A stretch of 64,000 nucleotides of DNA, taken from contig JAPDFW010000081.1 in NCBI GenBank assembly GCA_028826165.1, positions 104,001 to 168,000 of the forward strand, read 5' to 3'. A model generated the notes under the pieces. That model was not told the origin of the DNA. It worked only from the letters and a program-made list of their open reading frames with translations, and made no database searches. Positions 35,559-45,413 of the stretch are shown piece after piece. The position numbers and the translations under genes are program-made. This stretch comes from Anaeramoeba ignava (taxonomy: Eukaryota; Metamonada; Anaeramoebidae). Positions within the stretch are counted from its first letter, which is position 1; every line of letters begins with the position of its first letter.

Positions 35559-38500
35559 TTAAACTTTGAAATGATAATTAAATCTAGCAGATGCTTGTTT
35601 TGCAAGTTCTTCTCGATGAGCTTTTAAAAAAAGAAATTAAAAAAAGAAATTAAAAAAGAAATTTTAAAAAGAATTTGTTTTTGAATAATAATTACCTGGA
35701 TGAGCAATTGAGATTAAAAGTTGAGCTCTTTGAATTAAAGATTTTCCATGAAGGTTAACAATTCCATATTCAGTTGCAACGTAATGAATATGATTTCGAG
35801 AAGTTACAACACCTGCTCCATTTGATAAACCAATTACAATTCTTGATTTTCCTTTATTTGTTACTGAAGGAAGTGCGATAATTGGTTTTCCCCTTTCTGA
35901 TAATGAAGCACCTTTATAATAAAATAACAGTAAAGGAATTTTTAATATTTTGAATATTTTGAATATTTAATTTAAATATTTTGAATATTTTGAATATTTA
36001 ATTTGAATATTTTGAATATTTAATTTGAATATTTAATTTGAATATTTAATTTGAATATTTAATTTGAATATTTAATTTGAATATTTAATTTGAATATTTA
36101 TTTTGAATATTTATTTTGAATATTTATTTTGAATATTTATTTTGAATATTTATTTTGAATAATTTAAATATTTATTTTGAATATTTATTTTAAATATTTA
36201 ATTTGAATATTTTGAATATTTTGAATATTTATTTTAAATATTAATTTGAATATTTAATTTGAATATTTATTTTAAATATTTATTTTGAATATTTAATTGA
36301 ATAATTAATTTGAATAATTAATTTGAATATTTAATTTGAATATTTAATTTGAATATTTAATTTAAATATTTATTTTAAATATTTATTTTGAATATTTATT
36401 TTGAATATTTAATTTGAATATTTTACCTCGAATAAAATCATTTTGTCCTCCAACTCCTGAATACATTTTCATTCCAAGTGAATCTGCACAAGCTTGTCCA
36501 GTAATATCGATTTCTAAAGCTCCATTAATAGCAGTAACTTTTGGATTTTTTGAAATAATTCTAGGATCATTTGTAATTGCGCAATCATCCATATGAATAA
36601 GTGGATTATTATGCTTTAAAAAATAAAAATAAAAATAAAGATAAAAATAAAAATAAAAATAAAGATAAAAATTAAAGAATAAAAAAATCTTACAATAAAT
36701 TGATACATTCTTTGAGTTCCCATTACAAATGTTGCCAAAATTCTTCCAGGCATAAATTTCTTTTTTGAGTTATTAATAACTCCTTTAGCAACTAAATCAA
36801 TAACTCCTTCAGCAAATCTTAAATAATAATAAAATGATTTTTTTTTTGAATTTTAAATTGAATAAATTATATTTTGAAAATATCTTGAAAATATCTTTGA
36901 TGAATACAATTCGGTATGAATACCAAGATCTTTATGATTAGTTAAATTTGCTAAAACAGCATCAGGAAGTGTTCCAATTCCCATTTGAAGTGTAGCTCCA
37001 TCTTCAACAATAGAAGCTCTAAAATTTTATAATTTTTCAATCAATTAAAAAAAAATTGGAATAAAAATTGGAATAAAAAATCAAATAATTTTTCAATTAT
37101 CATTTTGAAATCATTTTGAAATCATTTTGAAATTATACATGTTTGCTGCAATTTGTTTTGTAATTTCTGTAGTTTTTGGTGGGTGAAATTCAGGTATTTT
37201 TGAATCAACTTCAACATATTTTTCAATTTTGCTTAAATGAATAAAACTATTTCCAAGTGAACGTGGCATATTTGGATTAATTTGTGCAATAATATGTTTT
37301 GAACTTTCAAAGGCAGCTCTTGTTGCTCCAATCTTAATTGAAATGATATAAACGATTAGATATTAATTATTAATGAAAAATATTTGAAAAAGAAAATTTT
37401 CAGTTTTTATGAATAAATACCTCAACTAGAAAATTTTTTTTATTTCAACACAAAATTAAAGTAAATTGAAAAATGAGAATTTTTGATGTTGGTTTTTGTT
37501 GAAATAATCGAGTAAAATATTAATTACCACCACTAAAAATTTGAAAACAAAAATTGAATTGAATTGAATTGAATTGAATTGAATTTAATTTTGAATTGAA
37601 TTGAATTGAATTGAATTGAATTGAATTGAATTGAATTGAATTGAATTGAATATTGAATTGAATTTTGAAATGAATTTTGAAATGAATTTTGAAATGAATT
37701 GAATTGAATTGAATTGAAATTAATTTTGAATTGAATTTTGAATTGAATTGAATTGAATTGAATATTGAATTGAATTGAAATGAATTGAATTGAATTGAAT
37801 ATTGAATTGAATTGAAATGAATTGAATTGAATTGAATTGAAATGAATTGAATTTTGAATGAAATGAATTGAATTTTGAAATTGAATTGAATTGAATTGAA
37901 TTGGAATTGAATTTCGATTGAATTTGAATTTTGGAATTGAATTGAATTTGAATTGAATTGAATTTGAATTGAATTGAAATTTGAATTTTGAATTGAATTG
38001 AATTGAATTTAATTGAATTTTGGATTGAATTAAATTTTGGATTATGAATTGAAATGAATTTTGAATTTGAAAGAAATTACAGAGAACACTAAATATAAAA
38101 TACAGTAAATAAGTAAATAAAATAAATTAAAATCAAAATTAAAATCAAAATCAAAATGAAAATGTACATTTCCATGTTCATCAGGGGGAGAAACATTCAA
38201 AAAAGTCCAATCTATTGGAATATAATTTTTTCGGAAAAGATCAGGAATTTCTGAAAGGAAACAAGGAGTATAAGTTGCTCTTCCTTCAGCAACAGCTTTT
38301 CGTGTATTTTTATCAATAAATCCAACATTTGGCCAAAAAGAATCTTTAACATCTGGATGTGCATGATAAACATCTCCTTCTAAATGAATATGATATACTT
38401 CAACATTTCGGAATTCATTTGCTCTGTTTTTAAGTGCTTTCATTAAAGTACTTGGATTAGCTGCAATACTATTAATTTTGAATTTAAAATTAAAATTCAT

Positions 38501-39126
38501 TTATAAAATTAAAATTAAAATTAAAATTCATTTATAAAATTAAAATTAAAATTAAAATTAAAATTAAAATTAAAATTAAAATTAAAATTAAAATTAAAAT
38601 TCATTTATAAAATTAATATTAAAATTAAAATTAAAATTAAAATTAAAATTAAAATTCATTTATAAAATTATAATTAAAATTAAAATTAATATTAATATTA
38701 AAATTAAAATTAAAATTAATATTAAAATTAAAATTAAAATTAAAATTAAAATTAAAATTAAAATTCATTTTTAAAATTAAAATTAATATTTATTTGGAAA
38801 TTGGAATTGAAGTTTTAAACCTGTGAAGATAAAGTCTGTCTCCTGATTTAATATCTTTAACACATTCTTCTGGTGTATTAACTTTTTGGGATGTTATCGC
38901 TTTTAGATTAAAAAAATTTTTTATCAATTTCGATTTTTTAATTTTTAATTTTTAATTTTTTAATTTTTTTAATTTTTGCTCAGTCATGATTAAATGAGAT
39001 GGAAAAAAAAAATGTTAAAAAAATTAAAATTAAATATTTACTATGAGCTAATCTAATTGGTAATTTTGGTGTAACTGAAATTAAACTTTTAACAGAAGAT
39101 CTTTTTTTTGGAATAATTTTCAACAT
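35559..39126 (-). CDS. Acetyl-CoA hydrolase/transferase family, acetate:succinate-type CoA-transferase
   Basis: Nine exons: 39042-39126, 38821-38899, 38168-38468, 37139-37332, 36896-37018, 36694-36817, 36427-36613, 35696-35911 and 35559-35620, in phase, about 456 aa. The N-terminus MLKIIPKKRSSVKSLISVT is basic, Ser-rich and lacks acid residues, like a mitochondrial or hydrogenosomal leader. Family motifs: HIHLEGD, NVSPPDEHGN, LQMGIGTLPDAVLANL, GIHTELYS (catalytic Glu expected here), GQACADSLGMKMYSGVGGQ, GGQNDFIRG, GKPIIALPS and NHIHYVATEYGIVNLHGKSL. In anaerobic protists this enzyme moves CoA from acetyl-CoA to succinate, feeding substrate-level ATP synthesis. Two oddities: the exon 3-4 join lacks the usual SLG loop, and the exon 5 donor (AA|GATATT) is not GT. 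Substrate specificity is inferred. Confidence 0.85.
35912..36426 (-). repeat. CoA-transferase intron: TTGAATATTTAA repeat
   Basis: A 515-bp intron with donor GTAAAATA, an array of TTTGAATATTTA and TTTTAAATATTTA 12-mers between exons ending DFIRG and starting ASLSERG. Confidence 0.85.
37333..38167 (-). repeat. CoA-transferase intron with (GAATT)n repeat and possible hidden exon
   Basis: 835 bp between the exons ending PPDEHGN and starting IGATRAAF. 37555-38060 is (GAATT)n pentamer repeat. 37340-37550 is non-repetitive with GTAATT and AG sites on the minus strand, and is the place to look for a missed small exon. Confidence 0.75.
38469..38820 (-). repeat. CoA-transferase intron: (AAAATT)n
   Basis: A 352-bp intron filled with AAAATT hexamers, broken by ATTCATTTATAAAATT units. 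Donor GTTTAA, acceptor AATAG. Confidence 0.85.
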
Positions 39127-39334
39127 GATTAAAAAAAAGAAAAGAAATGAAATAAAAATTTAGAAAGAAAAAAAATGAAAAAAAAAAAACTAAAAAAAAA
39201 TTTTTTTAAAATAAAATAAAATAAAAATAAACAAAAATGACCCCCAAATAATAAATAAAAAATAAAAATAATAAATTAAAAATATTTCATTTTTTTCTTT
39301 TTTAAAAAAAAAACAAAAATCAAATCTTTTTCAA

Positions 39335-39568
39335 ATGAACGTTCATATTGAATTTTGTCTTGTTTGAAATTATGATCCTGAATTCGCCGATTTAAAGAAT
39401 GCTTTAGAAAAGGAATTTCCAGATATTAAAGTCAAAGGAAATGAAAAAGAACCAAGAGTTGGAGCTTTTGAAGTAACAGTGAATGGTAAATTGATTTATT
39501 CGAAACTGAAAACACATGAATTCCCAAGTAATAAAGAGATTATTCAATCGATTAAGAAACTAAAATAA
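39335..39568 (+). CDS. SELENOW: Selenoprotein W with in-frame TGA (selenocysteine)
   Basis: A 78-codon frame from ATG 39335 to TAA 39566-39568, with one in-frame TGA at 39365-39367 that splits it for ordinary ORF finders. Reading TGA as selenocysteine gives 77 residues with the redox motif C-L-V-U at positions 8-11 in MNVHIEFCLVUNYD. This is the CxxU of SelW/Rdx proteins after a first beta strand. The rest matches the thioredoxin-like SelW fold: LKNALEKEFPDIKVKG, RVGAFEVTVNGKLIYSKL (family GFFEVTV-GKL-HSK) and a C-terminal helix KEIIQSIKKLK. The family is typically 80-90 aa. TGA is a true stop in several neighbours (bystin, the kinase-like gene), so recoding must be local. A SECIS-like fold lies about 100 bases past the stop. 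Confidence 0.9.
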
Positions 39569-39665
39569 GGAAACAATCTACTTTTTACTTTTTACTTTTT
39601 ACTTTTTACTTTTTACTTTCAATCCAATTTCATCATCTTTTTTTTTTCTTTTTCTTTTCTTTTTA

Positions 39666-39740
39666 GTTGTAAAAAAGAGACAATGAAATAACCAACTAAA
39701 ACTCTTTTTGAGCTGATGGTTGTTGAAATCTCATTACAAC
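39666..39740 (+). promoter_or_regulatory. SECIS element in the SelW 3' UTR
   Basis: The sequence folds as a eukaryotic SECIS. Basal stem: GTTGTAA (39666-39672) with TTACAAC (39734-39740), and GAGA with TCTC. Quartet: ATGA at 39683-39686 opposite TGA at 39724-39726. Helix II: AATAACCA (39687-39694) with TGGTTGTT (39716-39723), eight pairs including one U-G. Above it is an internal loop holding the unpaired A-run (39697-39701). A small top stem, CTC with GAG around a T loop, follows, as in a form 2 SECIS. Pairing was found by eye. Confidence 0.85.
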
Positions 39741-39835
39741 AAAAAAGATTTAATAAAAAAAAAAAAAGGAGATTGAACCTAAAATACAAAAACATTTTTC
39801 ATTTTTTATTTTTTTCATTTTTATTTCAATAAAAA

Positions 39836-41280
39836 ATGGAAAATTATTTAAATTTAGAAAAACTTTCAAATGATTTAAAAAATTTATTTCAAAATGAAAA
39901 TGAAAAGAAGAAAGTTATTTTGATTTTGAAATAATTTGTGAACAAAATCAAATTTCATTTAAAACTCATAAATCAATTCTTTCTTCAAGAAGTCAATATT
40001 TTAAATCTCTTTTTAAATCCAAAATGAAGGAATATCAAGAAAATAAAATGATTCTAAAAGATGTTTCAAGTTCAATTCTATTTTCAATTTTGAACTATTT
40101 TTATTCAGGAAGAATTGAAATTAATTTAGAAAATGCAATTCAAATTTTAATTTTTTCTTCCAAATATTTAATTGATGAATTAATTGAAATTTGTTCAAAT
40201 TTTATCAAAAACAATTTTCAATTTGAAACTGTTGTTGATGTTCTTAAATTATCTGAATCAATGAACTTCAATCAGTTATTGGATTTTTGTTATCAATTTA
40301 TTTTGGATAATTTTGAAGAATTTATCAAAACTTCATTTTTTCTTGAACTTAAAGAAAATCATTTAAACTCAATATTATCAAATGATGAAATTCCAATAAA
40401 TGAATTTGAAATGTTTCAAGCAATAATAAAATGGGGAAAACATGAATCAAATATTAATCAAGTTTCGAAAGTTATTGATAAAATCAGATTTATTGATTTT
40501 TCAAAAGAAGAACTTGAAGATAGTTTGAAAGAAGATTTAATTCCAAAACAAATTTCAGAAAAATTAATTCAGTTCAAAAAAATTAAAAAGGATAAAAAAG
40601 AATTGAAAGAATTTATTGAAAAAGAAAACCAAGATCAAAATGGAAATTCATTCATTTTCAGAACAAGATTTAGAATGGAATTTAACACAACGATTATTAA
40701 AAGCATTGAATATGTTAAAAAATTAAAAGAATGGATAAACGATGGTGAATTCTTTTCACGAATGAAATTGGGATTTTCAGCAATACAAGATGGATTTGAT
40801 TGTAAGAAATGGCATTCCAAATGTGATAATAAAGGGAAAACATTAGTTATTATCAGAACAGAAGATAATTTTATTTTTGGAGGATTTACTTCAATTGGAT
40901 TTACGAATGATAGATCAAAATGGAGAAAAAAGGATAGAAAAGATTATGGAGGATACATTATTGATCCAAAAGCATTTATTTTTTCATTAAGAAATGATAA
41001 AGATGATAGAAAACCTGAGAAATTCTCAATCCAAAAAGGAGAAGAAGAGTTTGCAATTCTTTATCATGGAAATTTAGGTCCAGTTTTTGGAAGTAATCAA
41101 AATCCATTTGAAGGACCTGATTTTGCTTTAAATAGTAATTTACAATCAGGTTATTCAAATCTTGGAGAAACTTACAATCTCCCAAATGGAATAGAGTATG
41201 GAACAAATGAAACCCAAAATTATTTAACAGGTTCTTATGATAAATGGGAAGTTGATGAACTTGAAACTTATTTTATTTAA
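39836..41280 (+). CDS. BTB-BACK-TLDc protein with a frame break near its start
   Basis: BTB-BACK proteins commonly act as cullin-3 adaptors; TLDc domains occur in oxidation-resistance and V-ATPase-binding proteins. ATG 39836 starts MENYLNLEKLSNDLKNLF, but that frame stops within the BTB at about 39932. The -1 frame, open from 39904 to the TAA at 41280, carries YFDFEIICEQNQISFKTHKS and ILSSRSQYFKSLF (BTB), NFIKNNFQFETVVDVLKLSE (BACK) and LGFSAIQDGFDCKKWHSKCD ... TLVIIRTEDNFIFGGFTS (TLDc). It ends YLTGSYDKWEVDELETYFI. One missing base in AAAAGAAGAAAG (39904-39915) would restore one protein of about 480 aa. Otherwise translation could start only at the internal ATG 40024, losing the first BTB helices. 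Confidence 0.85.
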
Positions 41281-41308
41281 AAAATAAAATGATATAAAAA
41301 AAAAAATT

Positions 41309-43630
41309 TCAATTAAAATTAACTGATAAAAATTGTTTATATAAAGACATAAATTTAGCCATAAAAGCCTCGATATGGATAATAGGTTTTGTGCCTAATT
41401 TGCTACGGTGTTCAAAGAAGGCTGCCCAGATAATAACTTGCTTTTGCATTTCTCCACCAACTTTTTGAATCAATTCAAGAGTTAATTTTTTGAAAATCAA
41501 ATCTGGAGGGATGCAATGTGTTAGCAACTCGAAAATGGAATTACGCAGAATCAGCAAGCGCGCAGGGGATTGTTCTTCGATCATCAAATGTGCCATTTTG
41601 ATTATCAATTTCTCCCAATCGGGCGGTTGAATGGTCTGATTTTGTGAGAACGGATATTGATCCATTTTTGCCGACTCAAGAATTAAAAGAGCTTTTCGGA
41701 GATTGAATTCAGATTTTTCAATGATTGTATCAGCAAAATAATTTGGGAGTTTGATTCCTTCTTTTTTGCAAGTTTTGTAGAGGACAGTCTTGATTTCCTG
41801 GGAGGATGGGCTTGGGATTCGGATGCCAAGGCATCTGCTTTTGAGAGGATCAATAATGCCAGAAATATTAATGCAATCCATGAATATTCTGCATGTTCTT
41901 GTGTATTTTTCCATTGTTCTTCTCAATGCTTGTTGCGCTTCTTTTGTAAGTTGGTCGACTTCACTTAAAATGACTACTTTGAAGTCGCGTTTTTTTTGAG
42001 TGTTTTCAAGTGTGTTTGTTTTTGGTTTTTCTTTTTGGTTTGTTTTTTTGAATTGCGATTCCAACGTTGATTTTGATTCAACTATAATTGGAGCAGATGA
42101 TGCGATTTCTTTGATGATTTCTTGGATGACTTTTCTGTCGTTTACTCCTGCGTCGCTTGGATTGAGTTCTATATGAAATGGGCTTGAAAGAACTGTTAAT
42201 TCTGTTTTTCCTCCGCTTTTAAATGAAAATTCTCTTTGTGTCATTGAGAGATTTTCAACTTGTGGCCCGTACATTTCTCTTAGTAAACTGAGTATTCTTG
42301 TTTTTTTTCCTGCTCCAGATGGTCCATAAAAGAGAAGGTGTGGGAGATCTTCTGTTTCTGCCTAAAAATTTTTATAATGAATTTTTCAATAAATTTTTTA
42401 ATGAATTTTTTATATAAATTTTTTAATGAATTTTTTAATGAATTTTTATATAAATTTAATTATAAATTTAATTATAAATTTGATTATAAATTTGTTTATA
42501 AATTTAATTATAAATTTGTTTATAAATTTAATTATAAATTTAATTATAAATTTTTATATAAATTTAATTATAAATTTAATTATAAATTTTTTTATAAATT
42601 TGTTTATAAATTTAATTATAAATATAATTATAAATTTGTTTATAAATTTAATTATAAATTTAATTATAAATTTAATTATAAATTTAATTATAAATTTAAT
42701 TATAGATTTAATTATAAATTTAATTATAAATTTAATTATAAATTTGATTATAAATTTAATTATAAATTTAATTATAAATTTAATTATAAATATAATTATA
42801 AATTTAATTATTTAAATAAATATATAAATATAAATTTAATTATAAATTTAAATTTAATTATAAATTTAATTATAAATTTAATTATAAATATAATTATAAA
42901 TTTGTTTTATAAATTTTTAATGAATTTAATTATAAATTTAATTATAAATTTAATCATAAATTTAATTATAAATTTAATCATAAATTTAATTATAAATTTA
43001 ATCATAAATTTAATTATAAATTTAATCATAAATTTAATTATAAATTTAATTATAAATTTAATTATAAATTTAATTATAAATTTAATTATAAATTTAATTA
43101 TAAATTTGATTATAAATTTGTTTATAAATTTAATTATAAATTTAATTATAAATATAATTATAAATTTAATTATAAATTTAATTATAAATTTAATTATAAA
43201 TTTGTTTATAAATTTAATTATAAATTTAATTATAAATTTAATTATAAATTTAATTATAAATTTAATTATAAATTTAATTATAAATTTAATTATAAATTTA
43301 ATTATAAATTTGTTTATAAATTTTTTATATAAATATAATTATAAATTTGATTATAAATATAATTATAAATTTAATTATAAATTTAATTATAAATTTAATT
43401 ATAAATTTAATTATAAATTTAATTATAAATTTAATTATAAATTTAATTATAAATTTGTTTATAAATTTAATTATAAATCTAATTATAAATTTAATTATAA
43501 ATTTAATTATAAATTTAATTATAAATGTTTTGAAATTTGTTTTTACAAGTTCTTTGAGATGTGGTGTTAATTTTTTATGTATATCTAATTCTTCAAGTTT
43601 TTTGGGTCGATATTTATCAAGAAATAACAT
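41309..43630 (-). CDS. RFC3: Replication factor C subunit 3 (clamp loader)
   Basis: Loads PCNA with RFC1/2/4/5. Exons 43547-43630 and 41309-42361 join in phase 0 for 378 aa (human 356). Exon 1 is MLFLDKYRPKKLEELDIHKK. Exon 2 opens with PHLLFYGPSGAGKKTRI (Walker A). It continues with HIELNPSDAGVNDR, FKVVILSEVDQLTKEAQQAL (Walker B region with SEVD, as in RFC3 rather than DEAD), RRTMEKYTRTCR (SRC/arginine-finger region PLKSRCLGIRIP), CKKEGIKLP and ELLTHCIPPDLIF. It ends HIEAFMAKFMSLYKQFL. An insertion of about 25 residues rich in Lys/Thr precedes FKVV. The intron 42362-43546 is an AT repeat. Confidence 0.95.
42362..43546 (-). repeat. RFC3 intron: TAAATTTAATTA repeat
   Basis: A 1185-bp intron, donor GTAAAA, acceptor TTTTAG, of the 12-mer TTAATTATAAAT with TTGTTTATAAAT and TTTTTATATAAAT variants. 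It leaves open frames in several readings by chance of the repeat. Confidence 0.88.
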
Positions 43631-43759
43631 TTTTAAATTTTGTTTTTTTTTTTCTTTTCTTTTTTATTTTATATTTTTGATTTGGAAAAAATGAAAAAAA
43701 TGAAAAAAATTTTTTTAATCTTTTTTCATTTTTTCTTTTTTCTTTTTTCTTTCTTTTTA

Positions 43760-45118
43760 ATGAAATCATATTTTATTGGAGGTTTAGTTGGATATCTTGT
43801 TCTTTGGTTATTTTCTGTTGTAAAAATTAATGAAGTTTCCAAAAAAAAAAACTAAAAAAATTTTTTTCATTTTTAATTTAATTCAATTTAATTCATTTTT
43901 TAAGATTGGTTTAATCAGACTTTATATATCAAAAAAACGATTATATCCATATTCTAAATTGCAAATTCATTTTCACATTTTACTTTTCTGTTTTTTAATA
44001 GGTTTATAATTTTGATTAAAATTAAATTTGAAATTAAAATAAAAATAAAAGAAATTAAATTTGTTTTTTTTTTTGGAATGAAATTTATTAATAATAGTCC
44101 GAATTGTCTGGATATGTTTTGAGGGTTCATCAGATATTACAGCTTTATTAATTCTAAATCGATATGCTTGTACAGGATTTTTTACAACTTTTACATATAT
44201 AATTTTTTTTTGGTAAATTATAATAATTAAAAAATAATTAAAAAAAAGAAAAAGAAAAATTGAGAAGAAAAAAATTTTTTTTTCTTGATTAAAAAAAAGG
44301 GCTGAAATTTATCACTTTTTATCACATCTTTCATATCGAATTGGATTAGATAAGTTGAAAATTCCTTTTATTATTGTTAATGTTTGTCTTTATATTGCCA
44401 CAACTGTTTATTCCATAATTTTTATTGATGACGAAGTTACTCATCGAAAAAGAGGTAATTCAGATCCTATTTATAATTCAAGTGTTCTTTTGATTGCTGC
44501 AATTTCTTTTGTTGCATCTCTTGGATTTCTTGTTTACGGATTTTTATTATTAAGACAAATCAAGGTTTTTATCTCAAGAATCTAATCAATATTAAATATT
44601 AAATATTAAATATTAAATATTAAATATTAAATATTAATTATTAAATAAATATTAACTAAATATTAAATATTAAATATTAAATATTAAATATTAAATATTT
44701 AAATTGAAATCCAAAAGAAAGCAATATCTGTTGTTTCAAGCAAAAAGAAATCATTAGTTAGAATGGGAATTTTTACAGTAATATTTAGTTTATGTTTCCT
44801 TTGTCGATTTATTATTCTCCTTTATCGACCAATTACAAATAAATTCTTAGCTGAAGGAGTAAAATATTAATATTAATATCAACAAAAAAAAAATTCAAAG
44901 AAATTATTTTAATCAATGAATAATTTTTTCTCAAATCAAAATAGCTTTATTTTTCATTATCTTATTATATTCCAGAAATGGTTCCATCTTTAATTCAATT
45001 AAGTGTAATGTTTCCAAGCTTTCCAAAAAGTTTTATTCAACCAATTCAAGAAAAAGAAACAATTTTCCAAAATCAAGATGATGAATCTTTACAACCTTAT
45101 TTTTTACAAACAAATTAA
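43760..45118 (+). CDS. TOM1/THH1/GPR137-like seven-helix membrane protein
   Basis: Six exons in phase: 43760-43819, 43905-44001, 44098-44212, 44300-44564, 44718-44858 and 44945-45118, for 283 aa (plant TOM1 about 290). Hydrophobic segments: YFIGGLVGYLVLWLFSV; HFHILLFCFLIVRIVWICF (across a join); ACTGFFTTFTYIIFFW|AEIYH (family F-TY-L-LFWAEIYH, Trp codon split by the intron); KIPFIIVNVCLYIATTVYSI; VLLIAAISFVASLGFLVYGF; VRMGIFTVIFSLCFLCRFI; and YYIPEMVPSLIQLSVMF. In plants these tonoplast proteins are host factors for tobamovirus replication; in animals GPR137 relatives are lysosomal. The exon spanning 44098-44212 also looks open on the other strand, but that frame is a shadow. Confidence 0.88.
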
Positions 45119-45413
45119 AATTACAATTAATATTTTTTTATTTCCAAATTCTTCCAATTTGTTTTTGTTTCTTTTTCTTTTCTATTTTTTTTTGGATCGT
45201 TAGAATTTGTGATTAAATTCATTAAATAATAAAAGAAATAAATGAAATAAATGAAATAAATGATTTAACGAATAAAAATAACTAAAAGAAAAATAAAAAC
45301 AAAAACTATTTAAAATTGAAAGAAAAGGAAATTTTTTTTATCCATTTTTCTTTTCGTTTTTTTTTTTGATTTAATTTAATTTACAAAATAAAAGAGAAAT
45401 AACGATAAAAATT

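Noticed and set aside
42338-43570. 410-aa + strand ORF of NYKF/NLII repeats
   Set aside because: It lies wholly in the RFC3 intron repeat on the opposite strand, and the RFC3 exons on both sides join in frame.
44080-44215. A well-behaved open stretch on the minus strand that could be an exon
   Set aside because: The + strand reads as the TOM1-like exon with correct splice phases and the FWAEIYH motif, so the minus frame is a shadow.
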